Shown: piece by piece, positions 41,965 through 51,173 of the stretch | How the letters are laid out: each line of letters opens with the position of its first letter | Numbering within the stretch: position 1 is the stretch's first letter | Assembly (NCBI GenBank): GCA_002413785.1 | Contig: DHXR01000040.1 | Location: 29,781 to 93,780, forward strand | DNA from: Mucilaginibacter sp. UBA5151 | GTDB taxonomy: Bacteria > Bacteroidota > Bacteroidia > Sphingobacteriales > Sphingobacteriaceae | Reading direction: 5' to 3' | Length of the DNA: 64,000 nucleotides | Program-made: the position numbers and the translations under genes | Notes under the pieces: generated by a model | Databases searched by the model: none | What the model was told of the DNA's origin: nothing | The model's input: only the letters and a program-made list of their open reading frames with translations

Positions 41965-42576
41965 ATGAAAATAATTGCCATAGGCCGTAATTATGCCGAA
42001 CATGCCAAAGAGCTAAATAACCCGGTACCAGGCGTACCGGTGATATTTATGAAACCCGATACAGCCCTTCTTAAAGATAATAAGCCTTTTTATCATCCTG
42101 ACTTTTCGGAAGACATACACCATGAAATTGAGATCGTTATCAAGATCAGCAAAGAAGGCAAGCATGTCAGTGAAAAATTTGCCGCCAATTATTTTGATGA
42201 GATTGCTTTAGGTATCGACTTTACCGCACGCGACATTCAATCGCGCCATAAAGAAAAAGGTTTGCCATGGGAACTGGCCAAAGCCTTTGATAATTCGGCC
42301 CCGGTGAGCCGGTTTTTACCAAAAGCGCAGTTTGCCGATCTGCATAATATTAATTTCAAACTGGATGTTAACGGGCAAACCCGGCAATCGGGCAATACCT
42401 CGAACATGCTTTTTTCGTTTGATTATATCATTGCCTTTGTTTCACGCTATATCACCCTTAAAAAAGGCGACCTGATATTTACCGGTACGCCGCAGGGTGT
42501 TACCAAAGTAAATGTTGGCGACAGGCTGGAAGGTTATTTAGAAGATCACAAAATGCTTGATTTTTACGTTAAGTAA
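41965..42576 (+). CDS. Fumarylacetoacetate hydrolase-family protein
   Basis: 203 residues, the compact FAH fold. The metal-binding acidic residues lie in HHEIEIVIKISK and LGIDFTARDIQ; the catalytic and substrate segments include AKAFDNSAPVS and the conserved LIFTGTPQGV. Small members like this act as acylpyruvate hydrolases, oxaloacetate decarboxylases or tautomerases on 2-oxo acids; which one cannot be told. It lies 17 bases after DUF1080 and two bases before the M23 gene. Confidence 0.92.
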   Translation: MKIIAIGRNYAEHAKELNNPVPGVPVIFMKPDTALLKDNKPFYHPDFSEDIHHEIEIVIKISKEGKHVSEKFAANYFDEIALGIDFTARDIQSRHKEKGLPWELAKAFDNSAPVSRFLPKAQFADLHNINFKLDVNGQTRQSGNTSNMLFSFDYIIAFVSRYITLKKGDLIFTGTPQGVTKVNVGDRLEGYLEDHKMLDFYVK

Positions 42577-42578
42577 GC

Positions 42579-44297
42579 ATGATCAAAAAATACGGAGCCG
42601 CCATTTTCTTGTTTTTCACTGTTTATAGTCATGTTTTTGCGCAAGGCATTATACAAAGCAGGCAATACCCCAAAAACTATTTCCGTTACCCGCTTGATCT
42701 GCCCCCGGTAACGGCCGGCTCATTTGGCGAACTCAGGCCGAATCATTTCCATTCGGGCCTCGATTTTAAAACTAACCACACCACTGGCTACCCGGTTCAT
42801 GCAGTTTTTGACGGTTATGTATCACGTTTGCGGGTGCAATTCGGCGGTTTTGGCAACGCCATATACATTACACATCCTAATGGATATAGTACCGTTTACG
42901 GGCATATTGAACGCTTTAGCCCCGCCATGGAAAAGATTGTCCGCGAAGCCCAATACAAAGCTCAGAGCTTTGAGGTTGATTTAAAACTGGAACCTCAGCA
43001 GATCCCTCTATGCAAGGATGAAGTGATCGCATGGTCGGGCAATGCCGGGGCATCCGAAGGGCCCCACCTGCATTTCGAGATCAGGGATACCCAAACGGAA
43101 GAAACCATCAACCCCCAATTATTCGGCTTAACTATTCCCGATAAGATTCCGCCAACTATTTATGCTATTGGGATATATCACCTGGACGATATGCCCTTCA
43201 GCGAAAAAACTACGCGCCGGTTTTTACCTGTTGCCGGTAAAGCTGGCAATTACCATTTAACAAAACCCGGTATAATTAATTTAAGCGGCGATATTGGCTT
43301 TGGCATCAGCACCAACGACATGACCAGTGTATCGCCAAACCACAACGGCATTTATTCTGTCGAATTAAAACTGGATGGAAAAACGGTTTATACCTTCGCG
43401 GTAGAGCGTTTTGCTTTCGACCAAACCCATGCTATTAACGCTTATATAGATTACCCCGAATTTTTGAAAACGCACCGCTGGGTACAAAAATGCTTCATCC
43501 TGCCGGGTAGCAAAATTTCGCTTTACCCGCAATCCATCAACAGGGGTATTATTTCTTTTAATGATAACGCTTTGCACAAGGTTGAATATGTGGTTAAAGA
43601 TGTGGCAGGTAATACATCAACGATCAGTATTAACGTAAAATCGGGCCTGGCGGAAAATCATCTCTCCGTTCTTAAACCGGCGGGCAATTTGTTCCGGTAC
43701 GATAAGAGGAATGAATTTAGCACGGATAAAGTTAAGGTGGTAATCAATCCCGGCAACCTGTATGATGACCTGGACTTTACCTATTCAACCCTGCCAAAAA
43801 AACAGGGTGCATTTTCGGTTATCCATTGTATCCATAACCGTTTTACACCCGTACATGATAACTATGATCTCTGGATAAAACCAGATAGCAGCATTGGTAA
43901 ATTTACCGGCAAAGCCGTAATTGTAAATACCGCTGGTATATGCGAGGGCGGTATTTATGAGGACGGCTACGTAAAAACCCAGGCCCGTACTTTTGGGGAG
44001 TATTATGTAAGGATTGACACCGTTCCGCCGAAAATTGTCCCCCTGAATATTAAAAACGGTATTAATCTCAGCAAATCCCGTAGAATATTTCTCAGGATAG
44101 GTGATAATTTATCGGGGGTGAAAACTTACACTGGTACAATTGACAATAAATGGGTTTTAATGGAATGGGATTTTAAAAGTAAAATACTTAGTTATACCTT
44201 TAATAACGATATTGCGTCGGGTAAGCATGTTTTTGAATTAACAGTAACCGATAATAAAGAGAATAGTTCACAGTTCACGGCAGAATTTCACAGATAA
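42579..44297 (+). CDS. M23-family metallopeptidase, exported
   Basis: 572 residues with a signal peptide (GAAIFLFFTVYSHVFAQ). The LytM/M23 domain occupies roughly residues 45-175: metal ligands His58 and Asp62 in HFHSGLDF, YSTVYGHIE, and the closing HLHFEI (His163, His165). All four zinc-site residues are present, so it is likely an active cell-wall endopeptidase. The remaining 400 residues are beta-rich with Ig-like features (VEYVVKDVAGNTSTISINVK, FELTVTDNKENSSQF) and unknown role. Tightly packed between the FAH and bcp genes. Confidence 0.92.
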   Translation: MIKKYGAAIFLFFTVYSHVFAQGIIQSRQYPKNYFRYPLDLPPVTAGSFGELRPNHFHSGLDFKTNHTTGYPVHAVFDGYVSRLRVQFGGFGNAIYITHPNGYSTVYGHIERFSPAMEKIVREAQYKAQSFEVDLKLEPQQIPLCKDEVIAWSGNAGASEGPHLHFEIRDTQTEETINPQLFGLTIPDKIPPTIYAIGIYHLDDMPFSEKTTRRFLPVAGKAGNYHLTKPGIINLSGDIGFGISTNDMTSVSPNHNGIYSVELKLDGKTVYTFAVERFAFDQTHAINAYIDYPEFLKTHRWVQKCFILPGSKISLYPQSINRGIISFNDNALHKVEYVVKDVAGNTSTISINVKSGLAENHLSVLKPAGNLFRYDKRNEFSTDKVKVVINPGNLYDDLDFTYSTLPKKQGAFSVIHCIHNRFTPVHDNYDLWIKPDSSIGKFTGKAVIVNTAGICEGGIYEDGYVKTQARTFGEYYVRIDTVPPKIVPLNIKNGINLSKSRRIFLRIGDNLSGVKTYTGTIDNKWVLMEWDFKSKILSYTFNNDIASGKHVFELTVTDNKENSSQFTAEFHR

Positions 44298-44298
44298 T

Positions 44299-44760
44299 AT
44301 GGCAACACTTAAAGAAGGCGACAAAGCCCCTGATTTTACCGCCAAGGACCAAAACGGTAAAACTGTTTCTTTGGCGGACTATAAAGGAAAAAGAGTGATT
44401 CTTTATTTCTATCCAAAAGACAATACTCCCGGTTGTACAGCCGAAGCCTGTAGCTTCAGGGATAATTATGAATCCATGTTAAGCAAAGGCTTTGAAGTTA
44501 TTGGCGTTAGCACGGATGATGAAAAATCGCACAAAAAATTTGAAACCAAGTATAGCCTCCCCTTTACGCTGATTGCAGATGCCGATAAAAGTATAGTTGA
44601 AGCTTACGGCGTTTGGGTAGAGAAAAATATGTATGGCAAAAAATATATGGGTACTGCCCGCACTACTTTTATCATAAATGCCGAAGGCATCATTGAAAAA
44701 ATAATTAATAAGGTTGATACCAAAAATTCATCACAGCAAGTGATTGATCTTTTGCAATAA
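44299..44760 (+). CDS. bcp: Thioredoxin-dependent peroxiredoxin Bcp
   Basis: 153-residue atypical 2-Cys peroxiredoxin reducing peroxides with thioredoxin. The peroxidatic Cys46 is in PKDNTPGCTAEAC and the resolving Cys51 five residues later, as in Bcp/PrxQ; SFRDNYES, GVSTDDEKSHKKF and a YMGTARTTFIINAEG segment complete it. Cytosolic. It begins one base after the M23 stop and is the last gene before a new promoter. Confidence 0.96.
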   Translation: MATLKEGDKAPDFTAKDQNGKTVSLADYKGKRVILYFYPKDNTPGCTAEACSFRDNYESMLSKGFEVIGVSTDDEKSHKKFETKYSLPFTLIADADKSIVEAYGVWVEKNMYGKKYMGTARTTFIINAEGIIEKIINKVDTKNSSQQVIDLLQ

Positions 44761-44812
44761 GTACCGGGTATATGAAAACTTATTAATAATTTATGAGTTT
44801 AATATATTTGCT

Positions 44813-44820
44813 ATATTGTT
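44813..44820 (+). promoter_or_regulatory. -7 box TATATTTG for the ECF sigma-factor operon
   Basis: Exact TAnnTTTG match 40 bases before the ATG of the sigma gene. No exact -33 TTTG, only an AT-rich stretch. Confidence 0.5.
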
Positions 44821-44860
44821 AGCCAAATAAAAATAAGAGCAATTAATACATTTAAGTTAC

Positions 44861-45415
44861 ATGCCAACAGAGGTTGAAGACGCGGAGATTTTAAGCAAGT
44901 TTCAGGATGAAAAAACCCGGAATGAGGCATTTAACCTGCTCCTGAAAAAGTATCAGCAAAAAATTTACTGGCATATCCGCCGCATGGTTATTGACCATGA
45001 CGATGCAGACGACCTGGTGCAGGATGTGTTTATTAAAGTATGGAAAAACCTGGCCGGTTTCAGGCACGACGCCCGGTTATATACTTGGATGTACCGGATA
45101 GCTACCAACGAATGCATCACGTTTTTGAATAAGAAAAAACAAAAAAACAATGTTTCGCTGGACGATGTGGCTTACGAATTAGCCGATACTTTAGTCGATT
45201 CGGCATATTTTAGCGGGGATGCTATACAAAGGAAACTTCAGGAAGCATTGCTGACGCTTCCCGAAAAACAAAAGCTGGTATTTAACATGAAATATTACGA
45301 TGATATGAAGTACGAGGAGATTTCCCAGGTGCTTGGCACAAGCGTGGGCGCATTAAAAGCATCGTTCCATCTGGCAGTGAAAAAAATTGAGGCACACTTA
45401 CTATCAAAAGATTAA
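44861..45415 (+). CDS. ECF RNA polymerase sigma factor
   Basis: 184 residues of the sigma-70 ECF group. Region 2 includes DHDDADDLVQDVFIKVWKNL and TWMYRIATNECITFLNKKKQ; region 4 is PEKQKLVFNMKYYDDMKYEEISQVL followed by SVGALKASFHLAVKKIEAHL, the helix-turn-helix for the -35 element. It is followed by a protein with one membrane helix, then a CpxP-like protein, which is the usual sigma/anti-sigma layout. The signal sensed is unknown. Confidence 0.94.
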   Translation: MPTEVEDAEILSKFQDEKTRNEAFNLLLKKYQQKIYWHIRRMVIDHDDADDLVQDVFIKVWKNLAGFRHDARLYTWMYRIATNECITFLNKKKQKNNVSLDDVAYELADTLVDSAYFSGDAIQRKLQEALLTLPEKQKLVFNMKYYDDMKYEEISQVLGTSVGALKASFHLAVKKIEAHLLSKD

Positions 45416-45479
45416 TTAAAATAAATTTAAACCTTTTGGCAATTAATTCATCTATTGTGGTTAGGATATGAAGAGCAAA

Positions 45480-46202
45480 ATGGAAAATAAAGATTGGCTG
45501 AATGATTATAAGGCGCTTAAACAGGTTAACCCGCTTAACCCGTTTACAGTGCCCCATGGTTATTTTGATGACCTTGGGGACCGTATTGCTGCATTAAAAA
45601 ACTTAGAGGAATTAAAAGTCAATAGCCCTTCGGATGGGTTTGCAGCTCCCGGAAACTATTTTGATGAACTGACGGCAAATATACAAAGCAGGATAGCTTT
45701 GGAAGAAGTTTATGGGGAAAACGCCGGTTTTACCGTGCCTGATGGTTATTTTGAAAACCTGGGGCAACAAATACAAAGCAGGATAGCAGTTGAAGAAGCA
45801 TTAGGTGATGCATCCGGAAATTTCACAGTTCCTGAAGGCTATTTTAGCCGGCTTAACAGCAATATTTTAGATAAAACTGTAAACACCGCAACTGCTAACC
45901 ACAGTGGAATTGTGAGGCGCATGTTTACTTCTGTGGCTTTTAAATACGCCACTGCAGCCAGTTTTGTTTTGGTTATTGGGGGAGGGATACTTTTAAATGA
46001 ACTTACCGACCCCGTTTACATACATAATAACTCGTTTTTACACAAACAGTTGTCAGGTGTCCCTGTGGATGAAATTAAAAATTATTTGCAGTTAAATGAA
46101 GATGCCGGTGACACACAACAAACCGTTGTAACTGCGGGTGCGCATGTTGATGACAAAAATTTAAAAGATGCCTTACAGAATTATGTTGATAGCATGCAAT
46201 AA
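45480..46202 (+). CDS. Putative anti-sigma factor with four tandem YF-motif repeats
   Basis: 240 residues from the ATG at 45480 (MENKDWLNDYKAL); a Met four codons earlier is possible. The cytosolic part carries four copies of F-x-V/A-P-x-G/N-Y-F-x-x-L at about residues 22-32, 54-64, 84-94 and 115-125, spaced 30-32 residues: TVPHGYFDDL, AAPGNYFDEL, TVPDGYFENL, TVPEGYFSRL. A single membrane helix follows (YATAASFVLVIGGGILL, about 156-172), then a short outside tail. Topology and position after the ECF gene indicate an anti-sigma factor, although no zinc-finger HxxxCxxC motif is present. Confidence 0.7.
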   Translation: MENKDWLNDYKALKQVNPLNPFTVPHGYFDDLGDRIAALKNLEELKVNSPSDGFAAPGNYFDELTANIQSRIALEEVYGENAGFTVPDGYFENLGQQIQSRIAVEEALGDASGNFTVPEGYFSRLNSNILDKTVNTATANHSGIVRRMFTSVAFKYATAASFVLVIGGGILLNELTDPVYIHNNSFLHKQLSGVPVDEIKNYLQLNEDAGDTQQTVVTAGAHVDDKNLKDALQNYVDSMQ

Positions 46203-46208
46203 TATACG

Positions 46209-46712
46209 ATGATGTATAAGTTGATCAGTCCTGTTTTTTGTATATTATTTTTACTGGCCTTTGCATACAACGGCCTTGCCCAGCGGCATGATCGTATGTC
46301 GGCAGTACGTTATGGCCGTCCTGTGCCTGTTTTGCGCCCGGTAAACAGGCAGCCTCCTCCGGGGAGGAAGATAGAACTCGTTAAAGATGGCTATATAAAT
46401 CTCCGGCTAAAACTTACGCCTGATGAGTCACGCACATTTTGGCCGCTATATCGTCAATATGTTCAGGAGCGCACTGCTGTGCGGATACTGATCCGGGAAA
46501 ACAATTCTAAAACTTCGCCAAACGGTACCCGGCAGATCGACAATGAGTTAAAATACGAAACCGAACTCGTAAACATAAGGAAGCACTATAATGATGAGTT
46601 CCTGAAAATATTGCCACCCCAAAAAGTAAGTGAACTTTACAAAAGCGAACGCGAGTTTAACGACGAAGTGCTCAAACAACTAAGCGAACGCAGCGTACGG
46701 GCAGGGGACTGA
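46209..46712 (+). CDS. CpxP/Spy-like periplasmic protein
   Basis: 167 residues with a signal peptide (FCILFLLAFAYNGLAQ). The mature part is basic and Pro-rich at first, then helical: YINLRLKLTPDESRTFWPLYRQYV resembles the LTxxQ-type first helix of Spy/CpxP-like proteins found next to Bacteroidota anti-sigma genes. Likely a small envelope chaperone or stress sensor in the same regulon as the sigma factor. Spaced six bases after the anti-sigma stop. Confidence 0.7.
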   Translation: MMYKLISPVFCILFLLAFAYNGLAQRHDRMSAVRYGRPVPVLRPVNRQPPPGRKIELVKDGYINLRLKLTPDESRTFWPLYRQYVQERTAVRILIRENNSKTSPNGTRQIDNELKYETELVNIRKHYNDEFLKILPPQKVSELYKSEREFNDEVLKQLSERSVRAGD

Positions 46713-46728
46713 TTTTTTCAGTTGATTT

Positions 46729-46820
46729 GGTTGATTAAGTGAGTAGTTGATTTGGTTTGCTTTTTTCATATCAGTCAACTATCCTGATAAAAACCCAATC
46801 AACTATTCACATAATCAACT
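46729..46820. repeat. Intergenic hairpin, GGTTGATTAAGTGAGT word family
   Basis: Left arm 46729-46755 and right arm 46794-46820 pair over 27 positions with about four mismatches; the loop contains TTTTTTCATATCAG. It ends 20 bases before the aminotransferase ATG. Same family as 25382-25502 and 8764-8800. Confidence 0.7.
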
Positions 46821-46839
46821 ATTTATCCAATACAACACC

Positions 46840-48027
46840 ATGCCCACCCTCCGACAACTATTTTTAGCAAATAATGCTCAAACAACCAATTTCCCGCTGT
46901 TGCTTGAATTTGAGCGTGCCGAAGGTATTTATATGTATGACAAACAGGGACGGGCTTATGCTGATCTTATTTCAGGTATCGGCGTAAGTAACCTGGGGCA
47001 TAGTAATCCTTATGTGGTTAGCGCCATTAAAGAGCAGCTTGATAAATATATGCACCTGATGGTGTACGGCGAGTACGTGCAGACGCCTCAGGTGCGTTTT
47101 GCCGAAAAATTGATATCAATACTGCCCTCAAATTTGCAATCCGTTTTTTTTACAAATTCGGGCTCCGAAGCTGTTGAGGGCGCTTTAAAGTTAGCCAAGC
47201 GGTTTACCGGCAGGCAGCAGATCGTTGCATTTCATAATTCATATCATGGCAGTACCCATGGGGCATTGAGTGTAATGGGCAATGAAGAATTTAAACAGGC
47301 TTACCGCCCATTGCTTCCCGGAATAAATTTTATCAGCTTAAACAACCATGCTGAACTGGATATGATAACTGACCAGACAGCCTGCGTTATTCTCGAAACC
47401 ATCCAGGGCGAAGCAGGCATAAGGGTGCCCGATGCTGCCTGGATGCAGGCTTTGCGTGCGCGCTGTACCGAAACCGGGACCTTATTAATACTTGATGAAA
47501 TACAGGCCGCGTTTGGCCGTACCGGTAAGTTATTTGCTTTTGAGCATTTTAATATTGTCCCTGATATACTTTTGTTAGCCAAGGCTTTGGGCGGCGGGAT
47601 GCCGGTTGGCGCTTTTGTTTCGTCGCACCATATCATGTCGGCTTTGAAAGAAAATCCTATGCTGGGGCATATAACCACCTTTGGCGGGCATCCGGTTTGC
47701 TGTTCGGCAGGGCTTGCGGCCCTTGAAGTATTATTAAATGAAAATTTGATTGCAGCGGTTGCCGAAAAAGAAGCTTTGTTCAGGAAAATATTAGTTCATC
47801 CTGCTATAAAAGAAATCCGCGGAAAAGGCCTGATGTTTGCTATTGAACTGGAAAGCTTTGATCTCAATAAAAAAATAATAGACCGCTGTATCGAAAATGG
47901 GGTAATTACCGATTGGTTTTTACATTGCAGCAATGCCATGCGTATTGCCCCGCCGCTTATTATTACCCACGATGAAATTAAAAAGGCTTGTGCAGTGATT
48001 TTGGAAGCGGTGGCGTATTATTGTTAA
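46840..48027 (+). CDS. Class-III aminotransferase (acetylornithine/ornithine aminotransferase-like)
   Basis: PLP enzyme of 395 residues from the ATG at 46840 (MPTLRQLFL); a longer frame from 46747 reads through the upstream hairpin and is unlikely. Motifs: YADLISGIGVSNLGHSNPYV, FFTNSGSEAVEGALKLAKR, FHNSYHGSTHGALSVMGN, ILETIQGEAGIRV, LILDEIQAAFGRTG and the Schiff-base Lys in LLAKALGGGMPVGA. It most resembles argD/rocD-type enzymes, but no arginine or proline genes are adjacent. Likely monocistronic. Confidence 0.88.
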   Translation: MPTLRQLFLANNAQTTNFPLLLEFERAEGIYMYDKQGRAYADLISGIGVSNLGHSNPYVVSAIKEQLDKYMHLMVYGEYVQTPQVRFAEKLISILPSNLQSVFFTNSGSEAVEGALKLAKRFTGRQQIVAFHNSYHGSTHGALSVMGNEEFKQAYRPLLPGINFISLNNHAELDMITDQTACVILETIQGEAGIRVPDAAWMQALRARCTETGTLLILDEIQAAFGRTGKLFAFEHFNIVPDILLLAKALGGGMPVGAFVSSHHIMSALKENPMLGHITTFGGHPVCCSAGLAALEVLLNENLIAAVAEKEALFRKILVHPAIKEIRGKGLMFAIELESFDLNKKIIDRCIENGVITDWFLHCSNAMRIAPPLIITHDEIKKACAVILEAVAYYC

Positions 48028-48093
48028 TTGTACCGTTAACTATTGCCGGAACAAACGGTATGATAATAACATCAAAAGATTGAAAAATATAAC

Positions 48094-48507
48094 TTAACCA
48101 ATGTCCCTAATGTTTTTATTTTCTGTTGAAGGGTCTATTAATTCCTGTTTATGGGTAAAGTTGAACAATGTCCTGAATTTAGTTTCGGCAGTCATCGGGT
48201 AAGTATCTTCTATAATTTCATCCTGATGGTACGGCATAATTTCATCTTCGTGGGCATAACTATAACCCATTTTTTTGTTTTCTTCATCCATAAAGGCAAA
48301 CAAATCGCCAAGGCAGGCGTGAACAGCCTGTAAAAATTTAAAATTGGTTGATGTAAGATATTTTCCAACGTCTTTTGAATCCTTACCCGTGCTGGTGCCT
48401 GGCTCGCAAAAATTAAGTTTAGTTATTATCCCGTTAACTATCACGACCTCAAATTTGCCTTCATTGTGCCAGATCAAGCTGTTTTTTACCTCTCTAAAAT
48501 GATCCAT
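48094..48507 (-). CDS. Hypothetical cytosolic protein
   Basis: 137 residues, acidic, without signal peptide or membrane helices. Segments such as KFEVVIVNGIITKLNFCEPG and FLQAVHACLGDLFAFMDEEN look structured, and the C-terminal third (AHEDEIMPYHQDEIIEDTYP) is very acidic. I recognise no family. It stands alone, convergent with the aminotransferase and divergent from the glycosyltransferase operon. Confidence 0.55.
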   Translation of the reverse strand: MDHFREVKNSLIWHNEGKFEVVIVNGIITKLNFCEPGTSTGKDSKDVGKYLTSTNFKFLQAVHACLGDLFAFMDEENKKMGYSYAHEDEIMPYHQDEIIEDTYPMTAETKFRTLFNFTHKQELIDPSTENKNIRDIG

Positions 48508-48896
48508 GATGTAATTATTTATTGCATGTAATATCAGATAACGCCATACTATTATATCAATACGCTGCTGAAAATATTTTGCGAATGATTTTTTTAGGTT
48601 ATTTATTTAACAATCAATGGCTATGCCAAAGCTTGTAATTGCAAACAAATATGTTCCCATTATTGTCACTAAGTCATTGGTTTATAGCTATGTGAAATTT
48701 TATAGTTCGTTCATTATGTGTAATTTGTTCATTATTTACTACATGGATGGTCAAAAAACAGTCATTTTCACAATTGTTGTGATAAAACCGAAATGCCATA
48801 AGGGATATGATGATTATTGCCGGGTTTAATTTAAAATCAAATCCTTAAACAATTAATTAAAACCGGGGTTTATATTTCAGTAGCATTTGTAAACCA
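48508..48896. other. AT-rich gap upstream of the glycosyltransferase operon
   Basis: 389 bases without a convincing gene. A 70-codon frame (48617-48829) lacks codon bias and any family match, and is judged spurious. The region probably holds the promoter for the operon at 48897 (TATATTTC near 48870 is one mismatch from a -7 box), but I cannot place it firmly. Confidence 0.5.
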
Positions 48897-51173
48897 ATGA
48901 AAATAGCATATATATCAACATATCCCCCACGCGAATGTGGAATAGCAACGTTTAACCAAAACTTAATGAGCGCTATAAGTGCGAATTTCCCGGAGCAGGG
49001 AACATCGCTGCGGGGTGGCTTTGTTGTGGCTTTAACCGATTCGGAGAATAGACAGGAATATGAATACCCACCGGAAGTAAAATTTGTAATCAGGCAAGAT
49101 CACCAAAAGGATTATATACGGGCTGCAAATTATATCAATACCAGCGATGCAGAAGTTTGTATAATGGAGCATGAGTTTGGCATATACGGCGGCGAAAGCG
49201 GGATTTATATCCTCCCCCTGCTTAACCGGCTCGAAAAACCTTTAATATCCATATTACATACGATATTGAAAGATCCCAGTTATGTACAGCGTATTATCAT
49301 CCGTGAGATAGCCGGGCAATCATCAAAAATTATTGTAATGAGCCAGCGGGCTGTGGAGTTTTTAACAACGATTTATGATATACCGGCCGATAAGATCCAA
49401 ATTATAGAACATGGCGTTCCGAATGTTGATGCACCCGAAGAGAACCCGATAAATAATTTAACCACATTTAAAAATCGCCGGGTTTTACTAACATTTGGCT
49501 TAATAAGCCGCAACAAAGGCCTGGAAACTGTGATAAGGGCATTACCAAAAATAGTTGAAACCCACCCTGACGTAATGTACGTGGTATTGGGTAATACTCA
49601 CCCGGGAGTAATTAAAAGTTCAGGCGAAGAATACCGGGACCATTTGAAAAGCCTTGCCGCCCAATTGAATGTCTCTAAACACCTTAGCTTCATCAATAAA
49701 TTTGTATCCGAAGAAGAGCTGGTAAATTACCTTTCGGCTGCCGAAGTATATGTTACGCCCTACCTGAATGAGGCGCAGATTACGAGTGGTACTTTGTCTT
49801 ATGCCATTGGGGCCGGGGCAGCTGTTGTGTCAACGCCGTACTGGCATGCTACAGAACTGCTGGCCGATAACCGTGGCCGGCTGTTTGACTTTAAAAATGC
49901 CGAGGCATTAGCTGATATAGTAAATGATTTACTGGATCACAAGAGTGTGTTGACAGAGTTGAAGGAGAATGCCTACGAATATGGGTTGCACTTACGCTGG
50001 CCCGTAATTGGCGCCGAATTTATTAAAGCTGCCCAGGAAGCTTGTGCAACACATGACTTAAATGCCATCATCTTAAATAACAGCATTGTGGATCCTGAGA
50101 TAATGCCAAAATTTAATTTAGCCCATGTATTGCGTTTAACCGATGATACCGGTATTGTGCAGCATGCTAAATATGGCATCCCGAATTTAAAAGAAGGCTA
50201 TTGCCTTGACGATAACGCAAGGGCTTTAATAATGGCATTAATGGCTTACCAGCGGAGTAAAAGCAAGGAGGCATTCGGGCTTTTGCCCGTTTACCTGAGC
50301 TATATCCATTACATGCAAACTGAGGACGGAAACTTTCGTAACTTTTTGAGCTTTAACAGGCAATACCTTGACAAAGTTGGTTCTGAGGATTCTTTCGGAC
50401 GCACAATTTGGGCATTAGGCTATCTTATCGGCTCCGCTTCAAGTAATTCGTACCGCGAGTTTGCGCTTGAGATATTTCACAAATCGTTTATTCATTTTAG
50501 GGCTTTAAAGCATTTAAGAGGGATGGCTAATACTATAATTGGGATTAGTTTATACCTGCAGGCTGTACCGGGCGATGAGGGCATGGTTAATGAGCTTGTA
50601 CGCCTTACCCAACCCTTATTGGATGCATTTGAGGTTAACCAATCAGAAGACTGGCAATGGTTTGAAGAAAAAATGACTTATGATAACGCGATCCTTCCCC
50701 TGGCTTTGCTGCACTCAAGCGAAATAACCGGGGACGAAAAAGCCAAAGACGTGGCCTTAAAAACCATGGCATTTTTAGATACGCTAACCTTATCAAATGG
50801 TTATTTAAGCCCCGTTGGTAATGACGGCTGGTATCACAAAGGAGGAGCATTCCCTGTTTTTGATCAGCAGGCAATCGAAACAATGGCCATGGTGTTGATG
50901 CATTTCCAGGCTTATCAAATATTCCGTAAGCCGAAGTATATTGAAAAAATGTTTTTGTGTTACAGATGGTTCCTGGGCGAAAATACTTTACGGGCGCCCC
51001 TGTATGACCACGAAACAAAGGGCTGTTGCGATGGCCTGTTGCCCACAGGTATTAACCGTAACCAGGGTGCTGAAAGCACGTTAGCTTATCTCATATCGCA
51101 TTTAACGGTTTTAAAAGCATTTGAACTGGAGTATGAATATAATAAAGTTACCCAACTTGTCGAGGCAGTTTAA
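48897..51173 (+). CDS. GT4 glycosyltransferase fused to an (alpha/alpha)6-like domain
   Basis: 758 residues in two parts. Residues 1-about 375 are a GT4 glycosyltransferase: PPRECGIATFNQNL at the start, LLTFGLISRNKGLETVIRAL, the EAQITSGTLSYAIGAGAAVVST donor-site segment. Residues about 390-758 form a helical-hairpin domain reminiscent of six-hairpin glycosidases (CLDDNARALIMALMAYQRSK, SFGRTIWALGYLIGSAS, WQWFEEKMTYDNAILPLALL, GAESTLAYLISHL). Such fusions occur in mannosyl-glycan loci with GH130 genes. Cytosolic. It abuts the next GT4 gene directly. Confidence 0.85.
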   Translation: MKIAYISTYPPRECGIATFNQNLMSAISANFPEQGTSLRGGFVVALTDSENRQEYEYPPEVKFVIRQDHQKDYIRAANYINTSDAEVCIMEHEFGIYGGESGIYILPLLNRLEKPLISILHTILKDPSYVQRIIIREIAGQSSKIIVMSQRAVEFLTTIYDIPADKIQIIEHGVPNVDAPEENPINNLTTFKNRRVLLTFGLISRNKGLETVIRALPKIVETHPDVMYVVLGNTHPGVIKSSGEEYRDHLKSLAAQLNVSKHLSFINKFVSEEELVNYLSAAEVYVTPYLNEAQITSGTLSYAIGAGAAVVSTPYWHATELLADNRGRLFDFKNAEALADIVNDLLDHKSVLTELKENAYEYGLHLRWPVIGAEFIKAAQEACATHDLNAIILNNSIVDPEIMPKFNLAHVLRLTDDTGIVQHAKYGIPNLKEGYCLDDNARALIMALMAYQRSKSKEAFGLLPVYLSYIHYMQTEDGNFRNFLSFNRQYLDKVGSEDSFGRTIWALGYLIGSASSNSYREFALEIFHKSFIHFRALKHLRGMANTIIGISLYLQAVPGDEGMVNELVRLTQPLLDAFEVNQSEDWQWFEEKMTYDNAILPLALLHSSEITGDEKAKDVALKTMAFLDTLTLSNGYLSPVGNDGWYHKGGAFPVFDQQAIETMAMVLMHFQAYQIFRKPKYIEKMFLCYRWFLGENTLRAPLYDHETKGCCDGLLPTGINRNQGAESTLAYLISHLTVLKAFELEYEYNKVTQLVEAV

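Noticed and set aside
48617..48829. 70-codon ORF in the gap before the glycosyltransferase operon
   Set aside because: No family resemblance, no usable start context, and composition equal to the surrounding non-coding AT-rich DNA.
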